Positions 41,875 to 50,767 of a stretch of DNA of 64,000 nt are shown piece by piece. The notes under the pieces are model-generated. The model saw only the letters and a list, made by a program, of their open reading frames with translations. It ran no database searches and had not been told where the DNA came from. Origin of the DNA: Streptomyces canus (GTDB lineage: Bacteria; Actinomycetota; Actinomycetes; Streptomycetales; Streptomycetaceae); assembly GCF_030815415.1 (NCBI RefSeq), contig NZ_JAUSWW010000001.1:2666001-2730000 (forward strand), given 5' to 3'. Made by a program: the position numbers and the translations under genes. Position 1 is the first letter of the stretch, and each line of letters starts with the position of its first letter.

Positions 41875-42582
41875 GTGACGCACTATGAACGGGTGGAAAA
41901 AGTACGCCTCCTCGTCGTGGACGACGACCCGCCCATCGCCGACCTCGTGGCGACCGTCGCCCGCTACGAGGGCTGGGACGCGGTGACGGCGAACTCCGGG
42001 GAGGAGGCGCTGAGCCGTGCCGCGTCGTTCCGTCCGGACATCGTGGTCCTCGATCTCATGCTGCCCGACATCGACGGCTTCGGCGTCCTGGAGCGGCTGC
42101 GCAGCTCGGGCACGATGGTGCCCGTGGTGTTCCTCACCGCCCGGGACGCGGTCGCCGACCGGGTGGCGGGGCTGACCCGGGGCGGCGACGACTATCTGGT
42201 GAAGCCGTTCGCGGTGGAGGAGCTGATGGCCCGGCTGCGGACCGTGCTGCGGCGCTCCGCGGGGCCCGGCTTCCAGCGATCGGTGCTGCGGGTGGCCGAT
42301 CTGACGATGGACGAGGACACCCGCGAGGTGCGCCGCGGTGACAAACTGCTCACGCTCACCCCGACCGAGTACGAGGTACTGCGCTACCTCATGCGCAAGT
42401 CACCGACCGTGCTCACCAAGGCGCAGATCCTCGACCATGTGTGGGAGTACGGCTTCGGCGGCCGTTCCAACGTCGTCGAGCTGGTCGTCAGCCGGCTGCG
42501 CCGCAAGCTGGACGACACGGGTGATCCGCTCATCCACACCGTCCGGGGCTTCGGCTATGTGATCCGGCAGGCGGCCGAGTGA
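41875..42582 (+). CDS. OmpR/PhoB-family response regulator
   Basis: GTG at 41875 follows GGAGTCGGGG; an in-frame ATG at 41833 would add 14 residues but lacks a ribosome site. The receiver domain shows VVDDDPP, phospho-acceptor Asp in DIVVLDLMLP, the conserved Thr in FLTARD, and Lys in LVKPF. The winged-helix effector domain has LTPTEYEVLRYLMRKSP and VVSRLRRKLDD with VRGFGYV, all OmpR/PhoB hallmarks. It overlaps the sensor kinase gene by 4 bases. The divergent ApbE/FMN/reductase operon is the obvious candidate target. Confidence 0.95.
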   Translation: MTHYERVEKVRLLVVDDDPPIADLVATVARYEGWDAVTANSGEEALSRAASFRPDIVVLDLMLPDIDGFGVLERLRSSGTMVPVVFLTARDAVADRVAGLTRGGDDYLVKPFAVEELMARLRTVLRRSAGPGFQRSVLRVADLTMDEDTREVRRGDKLLTLTPTEYEVLRYLMRKSPTVLTKAQILDHVWEYGFGGRSNVVELVVSRLRRKLDDTGDPLIHTVRGFGYVIRQAAE

Positions 42583-44036
42583 TCCGGCGGTTCCGTCAGG
42601 CGTATCGCCGACTCCGGCTCGGCACCCGGCTGGCGCTCGGCCTCGGCGTGCTGGCGCTGCTGGTGTTCGGTGTCGTGGGCACCGCGCTGACCACGTACAT
42701 GCGGGACTATCTGTCGGCCCAGCTCAACGAGCAGCTCCAGATCGCCCAGGTCGCCCAGTCCAAGAGCATCGTGGACCACGGCTCACTGGCGGGCAAGAAG
42801 TACTGGCGCTGGTACTACGCCGTGTACGACGTGAAGGACGGCACCGCCCAGCTCCGTACCCCCGAGGACGCCACCGACCTGCCGGAGGACGTCGACGACT
42901 TCACGTCCCTGGCGCAGGCGCAGACCAGCGCCGGCAGCGAGCTGCTGCGCACCGCGCATCTCAGGGGCGCGGGCGACTACCGGCTGCGGGCCTGCGAGGT
43001 CGAGCCCGGTGTGGTCCTGGTCAGCGCGGCACCCATGGACGAGATCGACGAGACCGTGGGGCAGCTGATCACGATCCAGGTCGTCACGTTCGGTCTCGCG
43101 CTGCTGGCGCTGGTGCTGTTCGGGCGGAAGGTGCTGCGCAAGGGCCTGAAACCGCTGAGCGACATGGCGTACACCGCGCACGGCATCTCCTCGCACAACC
43201 TCACCGACCCGGAGGCCCGGCTGCCGCTGCGCGCGGACCGCAAGGGCGGCGGCCCGGAGGTCGAGGAGCTGCGCACCGCGTTCAACACGATGCTGGAGCA
43301 CATCGACGACTCGCTCGCGGTGCGCGCGGAGGCCGAGCAGCGGCTGCGCCGGTTCGTCGCGGACGCCTCGCACGAGCTCCGTACGCCTTTGATGTCCGTA
43401 CGGGGCTATGCGGACCTCTTCCAGTACGCCGCCGCGAACGAGCCCGAGGAGCGGGACCGGCATCTGGCGAGGCTGCGCGCGGAGGCGGCCCGGATGGGTG
43501 TCCTGCTGGACGACCTGCTGATGCTCGCCCGGCTCGACGCCGCGGAGGTGGACACCCCGCTGCGGCCCAAGGACACGGACCTGGTGGAACTGGTCCACGA
43601 CGCGGCCGACGCCTTCCGCGCCGCACACCGGGACCGCCCGTTGACACTGACAAAGGGCCCGGAGTCCTTGGTGCTGCGCCTGGACCCGCACCGCATCCGC
43701 CAGGTCCTGGACAACCTCCTCACCAACGCGGCCGTGCACACTCCGGCCGGCACCCCGGTGTCGGTGGCGGTCACGGTCGTCTCCGCCCGGGTCCTGGTCC
43801 GTGTGACGGACGCCGGCCCCGGCATCCCGGCCGCCGACCAGGAGAAGGTCTTCGACCGCTTCTACCGCGTCGACAAGGCCCGCAGTCGCGACCGCGGCGG
43901 CAGCGGCCTGGGCCTGGCGGTGGCCCGCGCCCTGGTATGGGCCCACGGCGGCACGGTGGAGGTGAGCAGCGAGCCGGGCCGGACGGTGTTCACGGTGTCG
44001 CTGCCGCTGGGACGGGGCGGCGCGGCGGACGGCTGA
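42579..44036 (+). CDS. Membrane sensor histidine kinase
   Basis: A 485-residue protein from a GTG overlapping the regulator stop. TM1 (LALGLGVLALLVFGVVGTAL) and TM2 (ITIQVVTFGLALLALVLFG) flank a ~135-residue extracytoplasmic sensor. A HAMP-like linker follows, then the H-box VADASHELRTPL with the phosphorylated His, N-box DNLLTNAAVH, G1 VTDAGPGIP, F-box and G2 GGSGLGLAVA. This is a complete HisKA/HATPase pair with the response regulator. The signal sensed is unknown; the neighbouring reductase genes hint at redox or metal status. Confidence 0.95.
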   Translation: MIRRFRQAYRRLRLGTRLALGLGVLALLVFGVVGTALTTYMRDYLSAQLNEQLQIAQVAQSKSIVDHGSLAGKKYWRWYYAVYDVKDGTAQLRTPEDATDLPEDVDDFTSLAQAQTSAGSELLRTAHLRGAGDYRLRACEVEPGVVLVSAAPMDEIDETVGQLITIQVVTFGLALLALVLFGRKVLRKGLKPLSDMAYTAHGISSHNLTDPEARLPLRADRKGGGPEVEELRTAFNTMLEHIDDSLAVRAEAEQRLRRFVADASHELRTPLMSVRGYADLFQYAAANEPEERDRHLARLRAEAARMGVLLDDLLMLARLDAAEVDTPLRPKDTDLVELVHDAADAFRAAHRDRPLTLTKGPESLVLRLDPHRIRQVLDNLLTNAAVHTPAGTPVSVAVTVVSARVLVRVTDAGPGIPAADQEKVFDRFYRVDKARSRDRGGSGLGLAVARALVWAHGGTVEVSSEPGRTVFTVSLPLGRGGAADG

Positions 44037-44230
44037 ACGGACCGGGCCGGGCCCGCGGGCGGCGAAATGTCACCGGACGGGCAAGTCTCGTTTGCGGAAG
44101 CCAAGTTGGCAGGCCCGGCTCGCCATGAACGGCTGGACAGATCTTCCGGGCTCCCCCAGGATGGCAGTCGCCGGGCTGTGGAGTCCGTGCCCTGGGAGGC
44201 AACCCCCGTGGTCACCTGCGCGGAGAGGCG

Positions 44231-46735
44231 ATGCGGTCCGATCCCCAACGTTTGCTTGCCACGGCAGTTCGCCGCATCGCCCGCGCCGAGGACCGTGCGG
44301 AGGTCGTCCATGAACTCTGTGCGGTGGGCGTGGAGCACTTCGCGGACGCGGTTCTCGTCTACCTCGCGCCCGGCCCCGGTGCCTCGTACGAGCGGGAAAC
44401 GGTCCCCGGCCGACTCCACCTGACCGCGAGCCGGTTCCCGGAAGGCGGACCGGACCTGGCCGGGTCGACCGGCGCACCGGTGCCGGTTCTCGCCCTGGTG
44501 GCGCGCTCAGGTGACCTGGCCGAAGTCCTGCGTGCGGGAGAGACGTTGAGCCGGATCTCCCCGGCGATCGACCCGGCGCTCCGCGAACTGCTGGGCTCGG
44601 CTCTCGTTCTGCCGGGGGGTCATCGCGTCCTCCTCGCCCCCCTGTCCGACGCGCGGGGCGTACTCGGCGCGGCCGTGTTCCTCCGCCGCCCCGACCGCGA
44701 GGCCTTCGACGCCGACGACGTGCTGACGGCCGACCGGCTCTCGGCACAGGCCGCACTCGGCGTGAGCGAGGCGACAGCCTCACCCCGGACGACCGCCGCA
44801 CCGTCCACGAGCGCCACGACCGACACGGCGGACTCACTGTCTACGGCCTCCGCACCCCCGACGGCCGCCTCACCTTCCACAGCTGACTCATCGGCCGCGG
44901 CTGACCCACCACCCACGATCTCCGCACCCTCCACGACCGACTCACCCTCGACGGCCGCCTCACCACCCCCCGCCGCCGAAACGCACAAGCCGTTCCCACG
45001 ATCCCCGGCCTCCGCAACCATCCCCACCCCCATGAGCCGCGAGGGCGACCGGCTGCGCTTCGCCGGGGCGGCGACCCGCCGGATCGCTCGCGGCATCGAC
45101 CTGGACGAGATCGTGATCGGGCTGTGCCGGGCCAGCGTGCCGACCTTCTCGGACGCGATCCTCGTGTACCTCCGCGAACCGCTGCCGGTCGGCGACGAAC
45201 GTCCCGTCGAACCGCTCGTCCTGCGACTGCACCGGACCGACCGGATCCCGCACGAAGAAGACGGTCTCCGACCCGTGGACGACCCACGGCCCAGGCCACC
45301 CGCGCTGGACGAACTCGTCGCCGAGCGCTGCACCGTGCCGGGCGGCGGCGCGCTCGCCGAGGTGCTGCGAGGCGTACGCCCCGTCTTCACCAACTCTCCG
45401 GCGGCCCAGGCCGCCCTGCCCGAACTCCTCGGCAAGGGCAGCGAGTCGGTGACCCCCGCCGGACAGCACGCCATCCTCGCCCCCCTGCGCGGGCGCCGCC
45501 GCGTCATCGGCGCCGCCCTCTTCCTGCGCAGCCCCGAACGCCCCGCCTTCGAACAGGACGATCTCCTGCTCGCCGCCCAGCTCGCCACCCACAGTGCCCT
45601 CGGCATCGACAAGGCGGCCCTGTACGGCCGTGAGGCGTACATCGCCGACGAACTCCAGCGCGCCATGCTCCCCGAGACCCTGCCCCGCCCGACCGGCGTC
45701 CGGCTGGCGTCCCGCTACCTCCCGGCCGCCGAGACGGCCCGTGTCGGCGGCGACTGGTACGACGCGATCCCCCTGCCGGGCAGCCGGGTCGCGCTGGTCG
45801 TCGGCGATGTCATGGGCCACTCCATGACCTCCGCCGCGGTGATGGGCCAGCTGCGGACGACGGCCCAGACGCTCGCCGGTCTCGACATGCCGCCGCAGGA
45901 GGTACTGCACCATCTCGACGAGCAGGCCCAGCGGCTGGGCGCCGACCGCATGGCGACCTGCCTCTACGCCGTCTACGACCCGGTCGCGCACCGCATCACC
46001 ATCGCCAACGCCGGCCACCCCCCGCCCATCCTGGTGCACCTGGGCGGCCGCACCGAGGTGCTGCGGGTGCCCCCGGGCGCACCCATCGGAGTCGGCGGCG
46101 TCGCCTTCGAAGCCGTGGAACTGGACGCCCCGGCCGACGCCACCCTGCTCCTCTACACGGACGGGCTCGTCGAGTCACGCCTGCGGGACGTGTGGACCGG
46201 TATCGAGCAACTGCGCGAGAAGCTCGCCGCGACCGCGCGGCTGACCGGCCCCGAGCGCCCACCGCCGCTGGAGGAGCTGTGCGACGAGGTGCTCGACATG
46301 CTCGGACCGGGCGACCGGGACGACGACATCGCACTGCTCGCCGCCCGCTTCGAGGGGATCGCGCCGAGCGACGTGGCGTACTGGTTCCTGGAGCCGTCGG
46401 AGGCGACACCCGGCCGGGCCCGCCGACTGGTCCGGCGCACCTTGTCCCGCTGGGGTCTTGAGGAGCTCAGCGACTCCGCGGAGCTGCTGGTCAGCGAGAT
46501 CGTCACCAATGCCGTGCGGTACGCGTCCCGGCCCATCACCGTGCGGCTGCTGCGCACCCACGTGCTGCGCTGCGAGGTCACCGACGACGAGCCCCGGCTC
46601 CCGGTGCTCGGGCAGGCGCGGGCCACGGACGAGGGCGGGCGGGGCCTGTACCTGGTGAACAGGGTGGCCCGGCACTGGGGAGCGTCCCGGCTGAGCACCG
46701 GCAAGATCGTCTGGTTCGAGCTCGACCGGCCGTGA
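44231..46735 (+). CDS. GAF-GAF-PP2C(SpoIIE)-HATPase regulatory phosphatase
   Basis: An 834-residue protein; ATG follows CGGAGAGGCG. Residues ~1-175 are a GAF-like domain (RRIARAEDRAEVVHEL). Residues ~178-262 are a low-complexity Ser/Thr/Pro/Ala linker with recurring SPSTA units. A second, similar GAF domain follows (RRIARGIDLDEIVIGL). The SpoIIE-type PP2C phosphatase has RVGGDWYDAIPLPG and VGDVMGHS (metal-binding Asp) and ends with GDRDDDIALLAARF. The last ~130 residues are an anti-sigma-type HATPase (LLVSEIVTNAVRYA, GGRGLYLVNRVARHWG). Such proteins control anti-anti-sigma/anti-sigma switches in Streptomyces. The 194 bases upstream hold no gene. Confidence 0.9.
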   Translation: MRSDPQRLLATAVRRIARAEDRAEVVHELCAVGVEHFADAVLVYLAPGPGASYERETVPGRLHLTASRFPEGGPDLAGSTGAPVPVLALVARSGDLAEVLRAGETLSRISPAIDPALRELLGSALVLPGGHRVLLAPLSDARGVLGAAVFLRRPDREAFDADDVLTADRLSAQAALGVSEATASPRTTAAPSTSATTDTADSLSTASAPPTAASPSTADSSAAADPPPTISAPSTTDSPSTAASPPPAAETHKPFPRSPASATIPTPMSREGDRLRFAGAATRRIARGIDLDEIVIGLCRASVPTFSDAILVYLREPLPVGDERPVEPLVLRLHRTDRIPHEEDGLRPVDDPRPRPPALDELVAERCTVPGGGALAEVLRGVRPVFTNSPAAQAALPELLGKGSESVTPAGQHAILAPLRGRRRVIGAALFLRSPERPAFEQDDLLLAAQLATHSALGIDKAALYGREAYIADELQRAMLPETLPRPTGVRLASRYLPAAETARVGGDWYDAIPLPGSRVALVVGDVMGHSMTSAAVMGQLRTTAQTLAGLDMPPQEVLHHLDEQAQRLGADRMATCLYAVYDPVAHRITIANAGHPPPILVHLGGRTEVLRVPPGAPIGVGGVAFEAVELDAPADATLLLYTDGLVESRLRDVWTGIEQLREKLAATARLTGPERPPPLEELCDEVLDMLGPGDRDDDIALLAARFEGIAPSDVAYWFLEPSEATPGRARRLVRRTLSRWGLEELSDSAELLVSEIVTNAVRYASRPITVRLLRTHVLRCEVTDDEPRLPVLGQARATDEGGRGLYLVNRVARHWGASRLSTGKIVWFELDRP

Positions 46736-46744
46736 CCGGGTCCG

Positions 46745-47153
46745 TCACGGCAACGCCAGCTCCGTCCAGATGATTCCCGCCGAGCCCGAGCGGCAGGGCG
46801 GACGGCAGGTCGACGACCCCGCTGAGCACGGACGCCGCGAGCAGCACCGCCAGTCCGTCGCCGAGCGCGAACAGCGCGAACCCGACCGTCCGCAGGGCGC
46901 AGCCGGCGATGATCATGCCGCGTGCGCCGAGCCGGTCGGAGGCCGAGCCGCCGATGAGGAACAGGCCCTGCCGGCTGAGGTTGCGCACCCCGAGGACGAC
47001 GCCGACGACGGCCGCCGACATGCCCGGGTTCTCGCCGAGATGGGTGGCGAGGTACGGGACGAGGAGGTAGAAGCCGGTGTTGACACCGAGCTGGTTGACC
47101 AGCAGGAGCCGCACGGCGAACGGAAGACTCCGCACCTCATGCCACGTCTTCAA
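46745..47153 (-). pseudogene. Decayed MFS transporter remnant
   Basis: From a TTG at 47153 (GAGGGGG ribosome site upstream on the minus strand) the frame encodes ~115 residues of an MFS drug-exporter N-terminus: VRLLLVNQLGVNTGFYLLVPYLA, VVGVVLGVRNLSRQG, SDRLGARGMIIAGC. Homology then ends abruptly near 46800, leaving about a quarter of a normal permease. After the break another frame reads GIIWTELALP and stops at 46745. That end looks like the C-terminus of an HATPase-type regulator such as the one in the gene next door. The frame continues without a stop into the convergent phosphatase gene. A deletion joining two genes would explain it. Confidence 0.65.
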
Positions 47154-47218
47154 TCGGTCCCGCCCCCTCGATGACCACCGGCTCGACGCGGCACAAGGGG
47201 CGAGGCGGAAGCGGGCTG

Positions 47219-48307
47219 TCAGCCGCGCGGCGGCCGGCCGCAGCTGCGGCGGACGATGACCTCGACGGGGATCAGCGGCTCGACCCGCTCCTCGGTCCGC
47301 CCGTCGATCCGGTCCAGCAGGAGCCGCAGCGAACGCCTGCCGATCGCGGCGAAGTCGGTGCGGACGGTGGTGAGCGGCGGCAGCAGATGGGCCGCCTCGG
47401 GGATGTCGTCGTATCCGACGACGCTCACGTCCTCGGGGACCCGGCGTCCCGCCTCGTGGAGGGCGTGCAGCAGACCGAGGGCCATCTGGTCGTTGGAGGC
47501 GAACACGGCGGTGACGTCCGGGCGCCGGGCCAGCCGCCGGCCGAGCTCGTACCCGGAGTCCGCGCTCCAGTCGCCGATGAGCAGCTCGGGCACCTCGGCG
47601 CCCGCCGCCTTCAGGGTGTCCTGCCAGCTGATGAGGCGCTGGTCGGCGGAGGTCCAGCCGGTGGGCCCCGCGATGTGCCACACGGTGGGGTGTCCGAGGC
47701 GCAGCAGGTGCTCGACGGCCTTGCGGGCGCCGTTGCGGGAGTCGGCGGTGACCAGCTGGGTGCCGCCCCTGATCTCGTTCTCCAGGACCACCAGCGGGGT
47801 GTCGAGATGGGTGTCGGCCAGCGCCTGCCCCACCCGGTGCTGGGGCGCGATGGCGATGACGCCGTCCGCCCCCTCGGCCGACAGCCGGTCCACGGCCTCG
47901 GCGACCGTGGCGTGATCGGCGGTGTCGTCCAGGGCCATGGAGCTCAGCAGGTAACCGGCCTTCTGGGCGGCGGTGTTGATGGCGGTCAGGGTACTGGCGG
48001 GCCCGTAGCGGGCGGCGTCGAAGGAGATGACCCCGAGCATCCGCGTCCGCCCGCTGGCCAGCGACCGCGCACTGCGGCTGGGCCGGTAGCCGAGGCTCCG
48101 CATGGCGGCCTGCACGACTTCACGCGTCTCGGGACGGACGGCCGGGTTGTCGTTCAGCACCCGCGAAACGGTCTGCTTGGACACCCCGGCCAGCCGCGCC
48201 ACGTCGTCCATGACCGGCCGCGAACCCGCGAAGTTGCGTCGACTGCGCCCCTTGGGGGCGGGGGCGTCGGCGGCGCGAGGGTCCATCGCGGGTGCTTCTC
48301 TCAGCAT
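47219..48307 (-). CDS. LacI-family transcriptional repressor
   Basis: A 362-residue protein; an ATG at 48286 with GAGAGA upstream is an alternative start 7 codons in. The helix-turn-helix is MDDVARLAGVSKQTVSRVLN, the standard LacI hinge and recognition helix. The periplasmic-binding-type ligand domain follows (MLGVISFDAARYG, LVVLENEIRGG, VFASNDQMALGLL, VSVVGYDDIPEA). It is upstream in gene order of, and co-oriented with, two GH35 genes and an MFS permease. The permease start region has a perfect palindrome of the LacI class, its probable operator. The effector is likely a galactoside or other glycan product. Confidence 0.95.
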   Translation of the reverse strand: MLREAPAMDPRAADAPAPKGRSRRNFAGSRPVMDDVARLAGVSKQTVSRVLNDNPAVRPETREVVQAAMRSLGYRPSRSARSLASGRTRMLGVISFDAARYGPASTLTAINTAAQKAGYLLSSMALDDTADHATVAEAVDRLSAEGADGVIAIAPQHRVGQALADTHLDTPLVVLENEIRGGTQLVTADSRNGARKAVEHLLRLGHPTVWHIAGPTGWTSADQRLISWQDTLKAAGAEVPELLIGDWSADSGYELGRRLARRPDVTAVFASNDQMALGLLHALHEAGRRVPEDVSVVGYDDIPEAAHLLPPLTTVRTDFAAIGRRSLRLLLDRIDGRTEERVEPLIPVEVIVRRSCGRPPRG

Positions 48308-48360
48308 CTCTTCGGGGGCTGGGTGGGCCCCAGCATAGGTCGCAGGCCCAGCCCGCGCCC

Positions 48361-48430
48361 CTAGGGGCGCGGGGCTGTCTCAATCTGCGGCTACCGCCGC
48401 GTGGGCGCGACCAGCCCCCACGCACCCGCA
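48361..48430. repeat. Dispersed hairpin repeat, copy 1
   Basis: A ~70-base element containing GGGGCGCGGGGCTG, GCGGCTaCCGCCGC and GCGCGACCAGCCCC. The outer arms (GGGGCTG/CAGCCCC) and inner arms (GCGG/CCGC) can pair. It lies between the LacI gene and the downstream end of the GH35 gene. Copies 2 and 3 are at 56911-56980 and 63365-63433. Confidence 0.8.
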
Positions 48431-48439
48431 GCCGACACG

Positions 48440-50767
48440 TCACCCCACAGCCCTGCGGCGAACAGTCACCAGCTCCACCCGCTCGACACCCGCCCTCCCC
48501 CAGCCGTCCCCGGCCTCCGGCGGAACGTACACGTCGGCACCCTCAGAGCCAGGAAGCACCCGCAGCCGCAGCGGCCCCGCCGGGATCCGGTCCAGCCCGA
48601 TGTCCCACACCCGTCCCGAGAAGAACTGGTCGGCGACAAGGGTGTCCCCCACGTAGGCGCGCCCCACGTCCCCGGTCCAGTGGATACGCAGCAGTGTCCC
48701 CGGTGGCACCTCCTCCGGCAGGTCGACCCGGTACTCGGCGGCCGCCGTGTCGAAGTACTTGTCGGCCGGCGCACTGGCCCGCCCCTGCACCCCGGTGGCG
48801 GGCTCGGGCGCGGGACCGGCGGGTCTGAGGAGCGTGACCGACGCCTCCCCGGCACCGGTGCCGTCCGCCGGCAGGGTGTACCGGGCGAACACCCCGTCCG
48901 GCACCCCCTCCCGGGCGGGCGGCGCGGGGAACACGGCGTACGAGGGCCGTTCCACGGTGCTGTGCAGCCGTACCTCACCCCGGTCGAAGACCACACCGGC
49001 GTCGGACAGCACCAGCCGCTCGGCACCCCAGCTCTCCCCCCGGTAGGCGGTCCGTGCCGTGGCCGCGTCCAGCACCAGCAGCCCGACGCGGCCGCCCGCC
49101 GCCGTCTCCACCTCGACCAGGGCGTCGGTACCGGGCCGCAGCCCGGTGACCAGGACCCGGCCGCCGGTGTGCGTGACCTGCCCGGACGGCGTGCTCAGTG
49201 AGTCCACCGTGCCCTCGTCCAGGGCGAGTTCGGGCGCGATGCCCGCCACCGCGGCGAGCACCAGCACGGTACGGCCGCCGTCCTGGACCGTGCACACCGG
49301 CTGCGCCGTCGCCCACTCCACGCGCAGCCCGGCCACGTCGAGCCGCAGCGGCCAGCAGAAGGCGGCCCCCGACGGGACGGTCACGGGAGCGCTCGGGAGG
49401 CTCACCGGGCCGCCCTCGGGGAACTCCACCGTGAACGACGTCCCCACGTGATCCGGCAACGGCTCGTGGGGCTGGTGGTTGTTGACGAACAGAAATCCCG
49501 AACCGCTGTCACCGCGTACGGCCCAGCGCAGTGTGTCCCGGTCGTCCTGCCCGAGCGGCCGCGTAGAGGGCAGCACCGACTCCATCGGCGCGATCAGATG
49601 CCCGAAGTCGGCCAACAGCAGGTGCTGGAGCCGGAGTTCGTCGTACGTGGCCCGGTACTGCCCGTACTCGCCGAGCGGTGCCTGGAAGTCGTACGTCAGG
49701 ACGGGCAGGTCGTTCGGGTAGCCGGTGGCGTGGGACTCCTGGAGCGAGGTCAGTTCGCCCGCGGGATTCGTGCCGCCGTGGAACATGTAGTAGCCCTGCC
49801 ACGCCGAGCCGCACCCGATCTTGGTGAGCCCGAGCGCGGCGATGTCGGCGGCGTCCACGCGCGGGCGCCGGTGGTAGGAGACGGCCATGCCGCCGCCCAA
49901 CTCGCAGGTGGCCCAGGGGAATCGGTCCGCACTGGCGTCCGGGGCGCTGCCGCGGACGTGCACCGGGCGCAGGTCGGATCCGATGCCCTCGTCGTCGCGC
50001 TGGTGGGTGAAGAAGAAGTGCTTGCGGCAGGTGTCGGGCCAGCCGCCGTCGGCCTCGGTCCAGAAGGTCTCGGTGTAGCCGCCGTACAGCGGAAGCAGTT
50101 CGTCGGGCGGGAGCTGGACACCGCCCCAGGCGGTCGAGGTCCACAGGGGGGCGCTCAGACCGGCCGCCTGGGCCATGCGTTTGAGGGTGAGCAGGTGGCC
50201 GGGCTGGTCGTAGAGCTCGTTCTCGATCTGGACGGCGACGATCGGGCCGCCGTGCGCCCGGTCGAGACCGCGCAGCTGCTCGGCGACGGCCTCGAACCAG
50301 GCTCCCACCGCCTCCAGATAGACCGGGTCGTCGGTACGCGGCACGCAGTCGCGGGCCGACACCCAGTCCGGCAGGCCGCCGTTGCGGACCTCGGCGTGCA
50401 CCCAGGGGCCGATGCGGGGGATGAAGTCCAGGCCGTGGCGGGCGCAGAGTTCGGCGAAGCGGCGCAGGTCGCGGTCGCCGTCGAAGCGGACGCGGCCCTC
50501 GATCTCCTCGTGGTGGATCCAGATGACGTAGCTGGCGACGACGGTGACACCGCCGGCCTTCATCTTGAGGAGCTCCTCCTCCCACTCCCCGGCCGGATAG
50601 CGGGTGTAGTGGAACTCTCCGGAGACCGGGAACCAGGGACGCCCGCCGCGGGTGAGACAGCGGCTGGTGACCTCGATCGGGTCGGGCACGCCCGGCGCGT
50701 CGGCGAAGGGGAGGTGGCCGGTGAGGGGTGGGCCGGGGGGCGCGGGAACGCGCAGATGGTGCGGCAT
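48440..50767 (-). CDS. GH35 beta-galactosidase
   Basis: A 775-residue protein starting MPHHLRV, overlapping the stop of the upstream GH35 gene by one base. The TIM barrel begins WFPVSGEFHYTRYP. The acid/base Glu is in VAVQIENELYDQ and the nucleophile Glu is in WATCELGGGM, in GH35 order. GSAWQGYYMFHGGTNPAG is a further family signature. The C-terminal half consists of beta-sandwich domains. There is no signal peptide, so it is cytoplasmic and would act on imported galactosides. It is paired with a second, shorter GH35 enzyme. Confidence 0.9.
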   Translation of the reverse strand: MPHHLRVPAPPGPPLTGHLPFADAPGVPDPIEVTSRCLTRGGRPWFPVSGEFHYTRYPAGEWEEELLKMKAGGVTVVASYVIWIHHEEIEGRVRFDGDRDLRRFAELCARHGLDFIPRIGPWVHAEVRNGGLPDWVSARDCVPRTDDPVYLEAVGAWFEAVAEQLRGLDRAHGGPIVAVQIENELYDQPGHLLTLKRMAQAAGLSAPLWTSTAWGGVQLPPDELLPLYGGYTETFWTEADGGWPDTCRKHFFFTHQRDDEGIGSDLRPVHVRGSAPDASADRFPWATCELGGGMAVSYHRRPRVDAADIAALGLTKIGCGSAWQGYYMFHGGTNPAGELTSLQESHATGYPNDLPVLTYDFQAPLGEYGQYRATYDELRLQHLLLADFGHLIAPMESVLPSTRPLGQDDRDTLRWAVRGDSGSGFLFVNNHQPHEPLPDHVGTSFTVEFPEGGPVSLPSAPVTVPSGAAFCWPLRLDVAGLRVEWATAQPVCTVQDGGRTVLVLAAVAGIAPELALDEGTVDSLSTPSGQVTHTGGRVLVTGLRPGTDALVEVETAAGGRVGLLVLDAATARTAYRGESWGAERLVLSDAGVVFDRGEVRLHSTVERPSYAVFPAPPAREGVPDGVFARYTLPADGTGAGEASVTLLRPAGPAPEPATGVQGRASAPADKYFDTAAAEYRVDLPEEVPPGTLLRIHWTGDVGRAYVGDTLVADQFFSGRVWDIGLDRIPAGPLRLRVLPGSEGADVYVPPEAGDGWGRAGVERVELVTVRRRAVG

